Counted from the stretch's first letter, positions 13,318-22,043 are shown. The stretch: 24,487 nucleotides of DNA from CAZUDI01 sp964618975 (GCA_964618975.1 CAZUDI010000057.1:1-24487), one strand, 5' to 3'. Notes: generated by a model from the letters alone, not told the origin. Program-made: numbers and translations.

Positions 13318-15786
13318 TCATCCCCGGCGCTTGGCGCGCGCCGTGGGAGGGGCGGCAAGCGGGTCTTCCGGCCAGTGATGCCGGGGGTAGCGCCCCTGGA
13401 GCTCCCTTCTCACCTCGGGATAGACGTTTCTCCAGAAGCTCGCAAGGTCGCCGGTCACCTGCACCGGCCGCCCGGCGGGCGAGAGCAGGTGCAGGGTCAG
13501 TGGCATCCTTCCCCCGGCGATGGCAGGGGTGGTATCCAGCCCGAAGAGCTCCTGCAGGCGCACTGCCAGCACGGGGCGCTCCTCAACGGCATAGTCCACC
13601 GCGATGCGCGACCCGCTGGGCACCGTGATGTGGGTGGGTGCCAGCTCGTCGAGCAGGCGGCGCTGCTCCCAGCTCAGACGGGAAAGCAGCGCCTGCTCCA
13701 GATCGATCCCCTGCAGGCCCCGACGGCCGGTCACCCCGACCGCATACGGCGCAAGCCAGCTCTCGAGGGTCTCGAGAAGCGCCTGTTCGCTGAGGTCGGG
13801 CCAGGGAGCGCCACCGGCCCCGATCCGCGCGAGCAGGCGCACCCGGCAGCACAGGGACGCAAGCTGCCTGTTCCAGGGCAGGATGCCGAGCCCTTCCCGG
13901 CGGATACCCTCCAACAGGGCCTGTGTGAGCGCCTCTTTATCGGCGCCGGCGATCTTTTCCTCCCGCAGGACCACACCGCCCAGGCGGAGCTGCCGTGTGG
14001 CGGCGACCGCCTGGGAGAGGGGGTCCCAGGCGATGCGTCGCTCCTCGGTCATGCGCGCCGCATAGAGTTCCTCGATCGCCTCCCGCTCGAGGGGGGCTGC
14101 CAGGAAGATACGCGCCTCGCGCGAGCGCCCGTCGAGACGGGCACACGCGAGGTACTCCTCGCGGCTGAGCGGGTCGTGCTCGTCCAGCCAGGCGCCCGTG
14201 CCGCCGGTGAGCACATAACGGTTGGGGCTCTGTGGCCGTCTTTGGGCGATGCGGTCGGGGAAGGCCAGGGCCAGGAGGTAGCCGGGCTCAAGGGGCCGGG
14301 CGTCGCGGGCAGGCAGGCCGAAACGCCGGCGCAGCAGGCGCGCGGTGTCTCTGACGGCGGAAAGACCCCGGGTCGGTGGGGAAGGGCGCTCGAGGAGCGC
14401 AAGGCGCCAGCTCAGGTCGGCCCCGGGAAAGGTGAGGCCCGCTGTATCGCGCTCGCCGAGCAGGGCCGCGACCTCGCAGGCCCTTGAACCCGAGCCCCTC
14501 TCCTGGGCGCGGATGATCATATGCGCCAGGCGCGGGTGGATGCCGGAGGCTGCCATCAGGCGGCCGTGACCGGTGATGCGTCCCCTGTCGTCGAGCGCCT
14601 CGAGGCCGGTGAGCAGCTCGCGGGCCTGCTTGACGGCCGCAGCCGGAGGTTCATCGAGCCAGGCCAGCTCTCCCGGCGTGCTGCTGCCCCACAGCGCCAG
14701 CTCCAGCATCAGGGGGGCCAGGTCGGCCGCCAGGATTTCGGGCGCCGTAAAGGGCAGGAGGTAGTCCGTCTCCGGCCAGAGCCGGTAGCACACCCCGGGC
14801 TCGAGGCGGCCGGCGCGCCCCGTGCGCTGGTCGGCGGCGGCGCGCGAGACGCGCAGGGTCTCGAGCCGGCTCATGCCCGTGGCCGGCGAGAAGCGCGGCT
14901 GGCGCATCCAGCCGCTGTCGATCACCACCCGCACGCCCTCGATGGTCAGCGAGGTCTCGGCGATGGAGGTGGCCAGCACCACCTTGCGCTCCCCCGGACC
15001 CGCGGCCTGGATGGCTCTATCCTGGGCCGGACCGGGGAGGTCCCCGTAGAGGGGGGCGACGCTTACCCCCGCAGGCAGGGCCTCCAGCAGGCCCTCCACG
15101 CGGCGGATCTCGCCGGCGCCGGGCAGGAAGACGAGCAGGCTGCCGGTCTCGTCCCGGAGGGCCTCCCGGATGAGACCGGCCACGCGGCCTTCCAGGCCGC
15201 GCCTTTCGGCCTGGTGCGCGCGGTGGCGTATCTCCACCGGGTGCATCCGGCCCCGGCCGGTGATCACCGGGGCCCCCCTAAGCAGGCGGGCCACCGGCTG
15301 GGCGTCCAGGGTGGCCGACATGACGAGCAGGCGCAGGTCCTCCCTCAGCGAGCGCTGCACGTCCAGGCTCAGGGCCAGGGCCAGGTCGGAATTAAGGTTG
15401 CGCTCGTGGAACTCGTCGAAGATCACGAGTCCCACCCCGGAAAGGCCGGGGTCGTCCTGCAGCATGCGGGTGAGGATGCCCTCGGTGACGACCTCGATGC
15501 GCGTCTTCGCGCTCACCCGGGTCTCGAGCCGCATGCGGTAGCCCACCAGGCCGCCTGGGCGCTCCCCCCGAAGAGCGGCCATGCGGCGCGCCGCGGCCCG
15601 GCAGGCGAGCCGCCGGGGTTCGAGCATGACGATGCGCTGCCCGGTAAGCCAGGGCTCGTCGATCAGCGCCAGCGGCACACGGGTGGTCTTGCCGGCCCCG
15701 GGCGGGGCCTGCAGCACGGCGCTTGGCCCCAAAGAGAGCGCCGCCTGGAGCTCGGGGATGATCTCTTCGACCGGCAGAGGCTGCAT
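13318..15786 (-). CDS. hrpB: ATP-dependent helicase HrpB
   Basis: 822 residues, the usual HrpB length. This DEAH/RHA-like helicase has an unclear cellular role. Motif I is APPGAGKTT (about residues 27-35) and motif II is DEFH (124-127) in VIFDEFHERNLNSD. Motif III is SATLD (157-161), with QRTGRAGR (motif VI) further on. The C-terminal HrpB-specific region includes LSPAGRPVQVTGDLASFW and YPRHHWPEDP, both typical. I choose the ATG at 15786 (MQPLPVEEIIPEL), which matches the family start. A longer frame from a TTG at 15855 adds 23 unlike residues. No strong ribosome site precedes either. GC is very high, with many antisense open frames as a by-product. Confidence 0.96.
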   Translation of the reverse strand: MQPLPVEEIIPELQAALSLGPSAVLQAPPGAGKTTRVPLALIDEPWLTGQRIVMLEPRRLACRAAARRMAALRGERPGGLVGYRMRLETRVSAKTRIEVVTEGILTRMLQDDPGLSGVGLVIFDEFHERNLNSDLALALSLDVQRSLREDLRLLVMSATLDAQPVARLLRGAPVITGRGRMHPVEIRHRAHQAERRGLEGRVAGLIREALRDETGSLLVFLPGAGEIRRVEGLLEALPAGVSVAPLYGDLPGPAQDRAIQAAGPGERKVVLATSIAETSLTIEGVRVVIDSGWMRQPRFSPATGMSRLETLRVSRAAADQRTGRAGRLEPGVCYRLWPETDYLLPFTAPEILAADLAPLMLELALWGSSTPGELAWLDEPPAAAVKQARELLTGLEALDDRGRITGHGRLMAASGIHPRLAHMIIRAQERGSGSRACEVAALLGERDTAGLTFPGADLSWRLALLERPSPPTRGLSAVRDTARLLRRRFGLPARDARPLEPGYLLALAFPDRIAQRRPQSPNRYVLTGGTGAWLDEHDPLSREEYLACARLDGRSREARIFLAAPLEREAIEELYAARMTEERRIAWDPLSQAVAATRQLRLGGVVLREEKIAGADKEALTQALLEGIRREGLGILPWNRQLASLCCRVRLLARIGAGGAPWPDLSEQALLETLESWLAPYAVGVTGRRGLQGIDLEQALLSRLSWEQRRLLDELAPTHITVPSGSRIAVDYAVEERPVLAVRLQELFGLDTTPAIAGGRMPLTLHLLSPAGRPVQVTGDLASFWRNVYPEVRRELQGRYPRHHWPEDPLAAPPTARAKRRG

Positions 15787-15927
15787 GGCGCCATAGATAC
15801 TAGAGTTGCCGCCGCTTGCAAAGCCCCAATCGGACCGGGATCTGCAGGGGATCAATAATCAAAGGCGCCTTTAGCCAGGGCCATAATTATCATGCAAGGA
15901 GAATGTCCCCGTGGTATGATGTTTGAA

Positions 15928-15966
15928 GCGTATACGCATGAATATGCCCCGGGCCTGAGCCGGGGC
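15928..15966 (+). promoter_or_regulatory. Palindrome and hairpin in the leader of the hydrolase gene
   Basis: GCGTATACGC (15928-15937) is a perfect 10-bp palindrome, a possible operator. Just after it, GCCCCGG (15946-15952) and CCGGGGC (15960-15966) form a perfect 7-bp stem with a 7-base loop. The stem ends about 10 bases before the ribosome site of the gene at 15986. Any regulatory role is inferred from position only. Confidence 0.5.
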
Positions 15967-15985
15967 GAATGCCTGTGAGGAGGGG

Positions 15986-16963
15986 ATGATGACGAACTTT
16001 CACGGCCGGATCCTGCTGGTTCTCTTTTCCTTCTTTATGGTGATTCTTTCGGGGTGTGGAATCTTTATGGGACGAATCCCTGCGGGGACCATTCCGGGTT
16101 CCATCCCTCAGGATCACGTCATCGAGCTGGGTGGGGTGGGCTACCACTACCGGGAGTATCCTGCGACGGGCCCGGACGTGGTGCTGCTGCACGGGTTTGC
16201 CTCCTCCACCTACACCTGGGAGGAGGTGGCGCCCTTACTCCAGGAGGCGGGCTACCATGTCTGGGCGCTGGACATGAAGGGCTTCGGCTGGTCCGACAAG
16301 CCGCGCCAGGCCACCTATTCCGCCCTCACCTTCCTGGAGGAGGTCAATGCCTGGATGGAGGCGTTGGGCCTCGAGCGGGTGGTCTTCGTGGGCAACTCTT
16401 TAGGCGGGGCCATCGCCTGGCTCATGGCCCTGGAGCATCCCGAGCGGGTGGGCAAACTGGTGCTTGTGGACTCCGGCGGCTACGCCCATGAGATGCCCTT
16501 CATCATCCGTCTGGCGCGTCTGCCCGGGGCGGAGGCCGCCATGAGGCTCTTCGCCGGCCGGTGGGTGGTCAAACGCAATATGCGGCAGGTGTTCTACGCT
16601 CCGGAGCGCATCACCCCGCAGCGCATCGAGGCCTATTACGACCGCATGCGCACCCCGGGCTATTTCAACGCCCAGGTGCAGCTGGCGCGCAGCCTCAGGC
16701 ACTTCATCCGGGGGAACTACACCGAACGCCTTGGTGACATCGACGTGCCCACCCTCATCATTTGGGGCCGGGAGGACACCTGGATCCCCCTGGAGAACGC
16801 TGTCCGCTTCCGGCGCGATATTCCCGGGTCGCTTCTGGTGGTCATTCCCGAATGCGGACATGTTCCCCAGGAGGAAAGGCCCGAACCTACCGCCCGGGCC
16901 ATCCTCGACTTTCTCGCCGGTGACCTGCTCGAGGATACCGGGCTCGTCCAGGGTTTTCCCTGA
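15986..16963 (+). CDS. Alpha/beta-hydrolase fold lipoprotein
   Basis: 325 residues. The N terminus is a lipoprotein signal: basic start, hydrophobic stretch, then LSGC with C24 as the lipidated residue, so it should be anchored in a membrane. The mature part is an alpha/beta hydrolase. The oxyanion HG is in VVLLHGFASS (about 69-70) and the nucleophile S138 is in GNSLGG. The acid is D264 (GREDTWIP) and the base is H292 (CGHVPQEERPE). The substrate is unknown; the family covers esterases, lipases, haloalkane dehalogenases and C-C hydrolases. GAGGAGG precedes two tandem ATG codons (15986 and 15989), and either may start. It is a single gene, divergent from hrpB. Confidence 0.93.
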   Translation: MMTNFHGRILLVLFSFFMVILSGCGIFMGRIPAGTIPGSIPQDHVIELGGVGYHYREYPATGPDVVLLHGFASSTYTWEEVAPLLQEAGYHVWALDMKGFGWSDKPRQATYSALTFLEEVNAWMEALGLERVVFVGNSLGGAIAWLMALEHPERVGKLVLVDSGGYAHEMPFIIRLARLPGAEAAMRLFAGRWVVKRNMRQVFYAPERITPQRIEAYYDRMRTPGYFNAQVQLARSLRHFIRGNYTERLGDIDVPTLIIWGREDTWIPLENAVRFRRDIPGSLLVVIPECGHVPQEERPEPTARAILDFLAGDLLEDTGLVQGFP

Positions 16964-17013
16964 GGGCCCATTCGCCCGAGCGCTTTGTAATGGCCAGAAG
17001 GTCAAACTCCTAG

Positions 17014-17196
17014 CCGCTTGCGGCGGCCAGGAGGGTCCTGAGGCGTGCCCTGGGGTTCATATGATGGGGTTGATCCGTCGTTGAGGGATTGCCCCGACCA
17101 GCCTGAGGTGGCAGTGCCCTCCAAAGAATTCAAGCTACCCGTATGAGCCTGACCATAAGATCGCGTCGATAAACCCCGGGGCACGCCTCAGGACCC
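17014..17196. repeat. Dispersed repeat copy R4 with a partial inverted copy R5
   Basis: R4 (17014-17060) reads CCGCTTGCGGCGGCC, then GGGTCCTGAGG, then GTGCCCTGGGGTTCAT. R5 (17169-17196) is the reverse complement of the second half, GGGTCCTGAGG followed by CGTGCCCCGGGGTTTAT, with only two differences over 28 bases. The pair forms an inverted repeat with about 108 bases between. The whole region 16964-17398 has no gene that I can support. It also has C6/G6 tracts that can pair (about 17234-17261). Confidence 0.75.
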
Positions 17197-17359
17197 ATGC
17201 CCTGGCCCTGTGCAGAATCGGTCGGCAGGACTGCCCCCCTGATGCTATGGTATGCGGGGGGTGATGTATGGTGTTTGCACCATAGGGGAGAGCGAAATAT
17301 CTGGTTATCGCGGTTGGCGACACGGGGGGTGCGGTCCTTTAATTATTAAACAGCCATAA

Positions 17360-17373
17360 AATCAAATACATAA
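17360..17373 (+). promoter_or_regulatory. IHF-like site
   Basis: AATCAAATACATAA matches the IHF consensus (WATCAANNNNTTR) with one mismatch. It lies in an AT-rich island of the otherwise GC-rich region, about 40 bases upstream of the sigma-54 element, a usual IHF position. Confidence 0.4.
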
Positions 17374-17398
17374 CCAATATCGCCCCCTGTGCCCAATC

Positions 17399-17416
17399 TT
17401 GGCACGTATTTCGCTT
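17399..17416 (+). promoter_or_regulatory. Sigma-54 promoter
   Basis: TTGGCACGTATTTCGCTT: the -24 box TTGGCACG and the -12 box TCGCT have GG and GC exactly 10 bases apart, as sigma-54 requires, with one mismatch (TCGC for TTGC). It ends about 37 bases before the start codon of the zinc protein. A 9-bp inverted repeat (AGCGAAATA at 17291-17299, TATTTCGCT at 17407-17415) links the -12 box to an upstream site. Confidence 0.65.
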
Positions 17417-17452
17417 TAGAGAGATCAGGACACAGCCAAGGAGGCAGGAGCG

Positions 17453-17695
17453 ATGACCAGAGCGACGCGATGTGAGATCTGTGGCAGGGACGAGGCACTG
17501 GAGGTCTGTGCGGGGTGTGGCAAGGCGATGTGCCGGGCCTGCCGCACGTTCGAGATCTGGGGTGCCGGGGCGGAGGACCTGACCGTGAAGTATCTCTGTC
17601 CGGCCTGCAAGGAAGATCCTGAAATCAATCCCTGGGGCGCCTATGATGCGGCAGAGGCGCCGGCTGGTAAGAAGTCGGTCGCGCATGCCGCCTGA
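17453..17695 (+). CDS. Small zinc-binding protein with four CxxC pairs
   Basis: 80 residues, unrecognised. Eight cysteines form four CxxC pairs: C7/C10, C19/C22, C27/C30 and C49/C52, enough for two zinc sites in a cross-brace or double-ribbon layout. The middle part CAGCGKAMCRAC resembles B-box or treble-clef fingers. The C-terminal tail (from about 55) is Ala- and Gly-rich and probably disordered. AAGGAGG lies before the ATG, and a sigma-54 promoter match precedes that. It could be an adaptor binding nucleic acid or protein; nothing shows an enzyme. A Trp-rich small gene follows 79 bases downstream on the same strand. Confidence 0.82.
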   Translation: MTRATRCEICGRDEALEVCAGCGKAMCRACRTFEIWGAGAEDLTVKYLCPACKEDPEINPWGAYDAAEAPAGKKSVAHAA

Positions 17696-17774
17696 AACAA
17701 GGGGCACATGCAGTAGCGGGCTTGATGGTGGGGCGCTCACATTTAACGATCCCCACACAAAGGAGGGCAAGGCT

Positions 17775-17957
17775 ATGGCGGTTCGAGTCGATGCGGTTCA
17801 GGCAAGGCACCTCTCCGGGCTTGGCAGCAAAACCTGGGAGACCCGCTGGAACGGGTTGCTGCGGTGGTTCGGCGCACAATTCGGTTGGGACTGGGTACGC
17901 CGGTCTGCTCGGGAAGGTTTTATCGAGGCCATACACGAGGCAGCGCCTTATCGGTGA
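17775..17957 (+). CDS. Trp-rich 60-residue hypothetical protein
   Basis: I do not recognise it. AAGGAGG lies nine bases before the ATG, strong support for a real start. The middle segment (SKTWETRWNGLLRWFGAQFGW, then DWVRR) has five tryptophans and alternating basic and aromatic residues, so it could be an amphipathic helix lying on a membrane or packing on a partner. There is no signal peptide. A short hairpin CCGGCTTGCCGG (17968-17979) follows 11 bases after the stop, without a T run. It is likely co-transcribed with the zinc protein gene 79 bases upstream. Confidence 0.55.
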   Translation: MAVRVDAVQARHLSGLGSKTWETRWNGLLRWFGAQFGWDWVRRSAREGFIEAIHEAAPYR

Positions 17958-18445
17958 CATCTTAAGACCGGCTTGCCGGATACAGCGGTAACGTTCATCC
18001 AGGATCGACAGCAGGGCTTCTCCAGAGCGGACAGGCTTAGCAGCATGAGATCCCACATCTGATCCCTCCGGCATGCCATTCACCCATCCCCCTGTAATGA
18101 CCTGTCCCTTGCAGGGGGATAATTTAATCACTTGAGGCTCAGATTACCCACCGCTTACGGCTTCAAGCCGGGTCCAGGGTTTGCCCTGGGGATCATAGCC
18201 TTGATTTATCCGGATGCCACCGGCACTTTCGCTGCAGGCCGCATTTTTTTATCGCCAGCGTCCGGATAATGGTCAGCCCGAAAGACCCCCGTCCTCGAGA
18301 CTGTTGGTAAGCATGTCCGTGTTGATTAATGCAACGCCTATAACGAAAAACTCCTTGAACGGCGCCTGAGGGACTTGGCCACAGGGAATACCCCACGACT
18401 ACCTGCAATATTTTTGTTTCTGATCCCCTGGGGAGGGGATTGGCG
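17958..18445. other. Intergenic region with dispersed repeat R6
   Basis: No gene supported. A minus-strand frame running into it from the transporter gene has no family features. It contains repeat R6, and at 18423-18440 a perfect hairpin (ATCCCCT-GGGG-AGGGGAT) five bases past the transporter stop codon. That hairpin may end or protect the transporter transcript, although no T run follows. Confidence 0.6.
18151..18196 (+). repeat. Dispersed intergenic hairpin repeat, copy R6
   Basis: CCGCTTACGGCTTCAAGCCG is followed by GGTCCAGGG and TTTGCCCTGGGGATCAT. It shares the hairpin start and the GCCCTGGGG-TCAT box with R4. Confidence 0.6.
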
Positions 18446-19399
18446 TCAGTGCGGGAGCGCTCTCCCATCGCCGGGATGCTGCACCTCGGGCATCTTGCCC
18501 GTGGTGCAGCCGCTGCCGGAGCGGCGGTCCTGGCTCAGGAAGACCCCGGCGAACACGAGGGCCGAGGCCACGTACTGCAGGGGGCCGAAAGATTCCCCGA
18601 GCACGATCCAGCTCAAGATGAGCGTGAAGACCGGGATGAGGTTCACGAAGGCACCGGCCTGGCTGGCCGGGATGCGGCTGACCCCGTAGTTGAAGAGTCC
18701 GTAGGCCCCGATGGTGACGCATACCCCCAGGTAGACGATGCTCAGAAAACCTGCCGGGTGGAACTGGCCCGTAAAAGGCGTGGGCGACAGGCACATCAGC
18801 GGCAGGTAGAAGATCGAGCCTGCAAAGGCCTGGATGGCGGTGAGAAAGAAGGGGTTGTAGCGCGAACTCAGGCGCTTGAGGATGATCGTATACGCCGCGG
18901 CGCAGACCATGGCAGCGAACTCCAGGGTGTTGCCCAGGAAGGGGTGGGGGGCCTGTAGCGATGACTCGCCCATGGCCCCCAGCAGACAGGCACCGCAGAC
19001 CGCGACGAAGAAGCCTGTCAGGGTGCGTCCGGAGAGGTGTTCCTTGAGGACCAGGTGGGCGCCGAGCGCCACGATCAGCGGTAGCATGGCCGTGATCATG
19101 CCGGCCTGGGAGGCCGTGGTCAGGGTGAGCGCCTTGGCCTCACAGAGAAAATACAGGCAGGGCTCGAAGATGGTCATGACCAGCATGTACTTCACATCCT
19201 TCAGACGCAGGCGTTTCGGCCTGAAAAGGGGGTAAAGGCAGAGGAAACAGATGCTCGCGAGGAACATGCGGCCGAAGATGACCACCATGGGGTCGTAGCT
19301 GCGAAAGGCGATCTTGAGGGCGATGAACGAGCCTGCCCAAAGGATCATGGCCATGATAAGCCCCATAAGGGGGACGAGGTGCAGTTGTCTGTCGGTCAC
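18446..19399 (-). CDS. EamA/DMT-family inner-membrane transporter
   Basis: 317 residues with about ten hydrophobic segments arranged as two EamA repeats. The first begins MGLIMAMILWAGSFIALKIAF and the second FLGNTLEFAAMVCAAAYTIILKRL. The family exports metabolites such as amino acids and sugars, and the substrate is not readable. The C-terminal tail after the last segment (SQDRRSGSGCTTGKMPE...) is polar and somewhat long. The start is GTG at 19399 with GGGAG eight bases upstream. It stands alone on the minus strand, 138 bases after the lipoprotein gene. A perfect hairpin lies five bases past its stop. Confidence 0.92.
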   Translation of the reverse strand: MTDRQLHLVPLMGLIMAMILWAGSFIALKIAFRSYDPMVVIFGRMFLASICFLCLYPLFRPKRLRLKDVKYMLVMTIFEPCLYFLCEAKALTLTTASQAGMITAMLPLIVALGAHLVLKEHLSGRTLTGFFVAVCGACLLGAMGESSLQAPHPFLGNTLEFAAMVCAAAYTIILKRLSSRYNPFFLTAIQAFAGSIFYLPLMCLSPTPFTGQFHPAGFLSIVYLGVCVTIGAYGLFNYGVSRIPASQAGAFVNLIPVFTLILSWIVLGESFGPLQYVASALVFAGVFLSQDRRSGSGCTTGKMPEVQHPGDGRALPH

Positions 19400-19537
19400 G
19401 CTTAGGGCTCCCTGTCTTGAGATGCACCCTGGCCCTTATCACCCTTGGGCCGCAAAGAGAACCGTTTTGTTTCAGGGTGTCCGTCGCCCCGGCGCAGGGG
19501 TGATCCGTTCGGATGTCAAACGTCCGTGGCGGACGGG

Positions 19538-19924
19538 TCAGGGGGTATGGAGGGAAGCGCCCTTTCTTGTCCACACGACGTCACGCTCGGCATAATACCG
19601 GAGCGTACCGTCACCGGAGGCGTCGAAGAGGAATCTGAAGCGGTTTTTCTGGCCGAGTTCGTCGAGGCACAGGAGCGTGACCAGGGTCCCCTCCAAGGTG
19701 TCCTCTTGTTCCTGCCGCGTGATGGCATAGACGAAGTGTTCGCCCCCTTGAACACCCAGGGTGAGACTGTGGGAGCAGATTTCGATATACTCGCCCTGAT
19801 AGCGGAGGGCGGAGGTGCCCCAGGTGCCGTCCAGCCGCAGGGGCGCCTCCGGAGGATTGCTGCACCCCAGGTATGCCACGACCAGTGCCGCCCACAGGAT
19901 ACCTAACCGGAGATGTCTGTGCAT
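19538..19924 (-). CDS. Small putative lipoprotein
   Basis: 128 residues, no known family recognised. The N terminus (MHRHLRLGILWAALVVAYLGC) is a plausible lipoprotein signal with C21 lipidated, though Tyr at -3 is unusual. The mature part begins SNPPEAPLRLDGTWG and is rich in beta strands with paired aromatic and charged residues (GTLRYYAERDVVW), like a small lipocalin-type or copper-resistance-type beta sandwich; that is a guess. GAGGAGG lies seven bases before the ATG. The ATG is inside the last codons of the HD-GYP gene (22-base overlap), so it is the third gene of that operon. Confidence 0.8.
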   Translation of the reverse strand: MHRHLRLGILWAALVVAYLGCSNPPEAPLRLDGTWGTSALRYQGEYIEICSHSLTLGVQGGEHFVYAITRQEQEDTLEGTLVTLLCLDELGQKNRFRFLFDASGDGTLRYYAERDVVWTRKGASLHTP

Positions 19925-22026
19925 CTGAATTCCTCCTCGGGGTTATCGACGATAGACAAAAAGGCGGAGACCACGTCCGGATCGAACTGCCGCTGCTTCT
20001 CTTGCCGGATCAGGGCCAGGGCCTTGACTTTCTGCATCCCGCTGCGGTAGGGGCGGTCGGAGGTCATGGCGTCGAAGGTGTCGGCCACGGCTAGGATGCG
20101 TGCCCCGAGGACGATGTCCTCGCCGCTCAGGCCGTAGGGGTAGCCGCCCCTGTCGTAGCGTTCGTGGTGCTGACCAATGATCGGCAGCAGCTCTGTGAAG
20201 GCGACGATGGGCTCCAGGATCCTTACCGCCGTGAGGGGATGCTGCTGGATGAGGTGGTATTCCTCGGGGGAAAGCGCCCCGGGTTTGTCGAGAATCTCAG
20301 CGGGTACGCTGATTTTGCCGATGTCGTGCAGCAGCCCCGCCCGGGTGATGAGATCGATTTCGTGCTCACAGAGGTTCATGGCCCGGGCGATCTTGGCCGC
20401 CATGGCCGCCACGCGCTCCGAATGCCCGGCCGTCCAGGGGGAGGTGGCATCGACCACGCGGGCCAGGGCGGTCATGGTGCCCCAGTTGAGCGAGTTGAGC
20501 TCTTCGATCAGGCAGGCGTTATACAGGGCCACCCCGAGGCGATCGGCCATCTGGCGGGCCTGATCCAGTTCGTCGGGGGTGTATTCGTGAGGGGCCCTGT
20601 GGGCGATGACGGCAAAGGCCTGCAGCCCCTGCTGCAGGAAGATGGGGATGACGAGGAAGGCGGTATAACCGCGTTGGTCCAGGAGGCGCAGATATCCGGG
20701 CAGGGGGGCGCCGGGGCTGGGGATGAAATGGGAGGCATGGTCGATGAGCTGTCGACGTTCGTGGGCCTCGAGAATGAGGGGCCGCTCTTCCCGCCCGCCC
20801 GCATCCCGGATCTCCCGGAGGACATAGCGCCAGGCGCCTTCTTGGGGTGTGTCCAGAAGGCCCACTGCCACGGCATCACATTCGAAAATGCTGTCCGCAT
20901 GCATGAGGATGGTGTCTACGATGCGCTGCGTATGGAGAAGGGACAGGATTTCCCTGTCAATGCTCGCCATTGAGGTAAGCGTCGTAAATTGTCTTTCGAG
21001 CTTGGATACCATGGCGTTGAAGGCCTCGGCCAGATCCTCGAACTCGTCATTGCTCTCAAGATGCACCCGGGTATTCAGATTTCCGGCCGCGATACGCAGG
21101 GTCCCCCGTCTGAGCTCCTCGAGGGGCACCGTGCCCTTGCGGATCTGTTTGATGCTCAGGAGGATGGTGACCAGCACGGTGGCGCTGATCAGCAGGATGA
21201 AGGTGGTCGCGAAATTTCCGAGGGGGGCCTGGGCCTGCTTCTGCGGGAGGCTGAGCACCAGCGTCAGCAGGGGGGCCTCGAAGGAGCCTTTGAGATAAAG
21301 GGGGGTGGCATGCGCGAGATACCGGCGGTCCCCACTTTCCCACGTGAAGGCACCCATCTGGTGTGGGTGCTTCCTGAGCGCCGCCTCCAGGACCCGGTCC
21401 TGCCCGGGGGGGAGGGAGGAAAAGAGGACGGCCCCGTCCTGGACGAGACCGACCTTGGTGGTCTCGCAGGCAAGCATTTCCTGATCCAGGCCCAGCAGGA
21501 AGTGCGGTCGGAGGGCGGCCACGACCGACTTGCGGGCGTCTGGGGCGATTTGCATGCGGATGGCCGTATCCGCGGGGGCCTGAGGCGAGAAGGTCACCCG
21601 CGTCCGGCCGCCGGGGCCGGGCGCTTCCCCCTCCCAGGGAAGGGTTTCCGGGACCCGGTCATCACCGCCAAGCGTGTGCAAGGCCCCGTCGTGTGGGTCG
21701 AGCACGGCGATGAAGGCAAAAGGCCTAGCGGATGATCCAAAGAGTTCCTCCGGGGGCAGGGGGAGCTCGTCCGTCGTGGTCTTTGACAGGTGGTGGGCGA
21801 TCAGGTTCAACTCGCTTTCGGCAAGCACGACGCGACCGTAGATCGACAGGGACAGCACGGCGGCCTCGTGCTGGAGACGTTCCCGGTTATAGCGGTCAAG
21901 CTGATGGGAGACCTCGGAGAGGGTGATGAGGGCCAGTGTCGCCATGGGACCCAGGGCGCAGAGCAGGAAGGTCAGGAAGACCCGGCGGGCCACTTTGCTG
22001 CTCAGAAAGTTCAGTTCGATCCGCAT
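19903..22026 (-). CDS. Membrane HD-GYP phosphodiesterase with periplasmic sensor, HAMP and GAF domains
   Basis: 707 residues. Order: TM1 (about 15-37), periplasmic sensor (38-270), TM2 (271-293), HAMP (294-346), GAF-like (355-505) and HD-GYP (515-695). The HD pair is in LLHDIGK (568-569), and HHERYDRGGYPYGLSG carries the GYP motif (628-630). The usual text is HERxDGxGYP; here R replaces the first G, and the metal ligands are kept. HD-GYP enzymes degrade cyclic di-GMP to GMP, so this would lower c-di-GMP on a periplasmic signal. It starts 17 bases after the pseudopilin stop and overlaps the lipoprotein gene, which suggests a three-gene operon. Confidence 0.95.
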   Translation of the reverse strand: MRIELNFLSSKVARRVFLTFLLCALGPMATLALITLSEVSHQLDRYNRERLQHEAAVLSLSIYGRVVLAESELNLIAHHLSKTTTDELPLPPEELFGSSARPFAFIAVLDPHDGALHTLGGDDRVPETLPWEGEAPGPGGRTRVTFSPQAPADTAIRMQIAPDARKSVVAALRPHFLLGLDQEMLACETTKVGLVQDGAVLFSSLPPGQDRVLEAALRKHPHQMGAFTWESGDRRYLAHATPLYLKGSFEAPLLTLVLSLPQKQAQAPLGNFATTFILLISATVLVTILLSIKQIRKGTVPLEELRRGTLRIAAGNLNTRVHLESNDEFEDLAEAFNAMVSKLERQFTTLTSMASIDREILSLLHTQRIVDTILMHADSIFECDAVAVGLLDTPQEGAWRYVLREIRDAGGREERPLILEAHERRQLIDHASHFIPSPGAPLPGYLRLLDQRGYTAFLVIPIFLQQGLQAFAVIAHRAPHEYTPDELDQARQMADRLGVALYNACLIEELNSLNWGTMTALARVVDATSPWTAGHSERVAAMAAKIARAMNLCEHEIDLITRAGLLHDIGKISVPAEILDKPGALSPEEYHLIQQHPLTAVRILEPIVAFTELLPIIGQHHERYDRGGYPYGLSGEDIVLGARILAVADTFDAMTSDRPYRSGMQKVKALALIRQEKQRQFDPDVVSAFLSIVDNPEEEFRCTDISG

Positions 22027-22043
22027 GCTTCGGGCATCCCCTT

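Noticed and set aside
14521..15858. 445-residue plus-strand frame (and others at 13375-14487)
   Set aside because: Antisense shadows of hrpB caused by very high third-position GC.
18193..18468. 91-residue minus-strand frame downstream of the transporter
   Set aside because: Overlaps the transporter 3' end and repeat R6; no ribosome site, no family.
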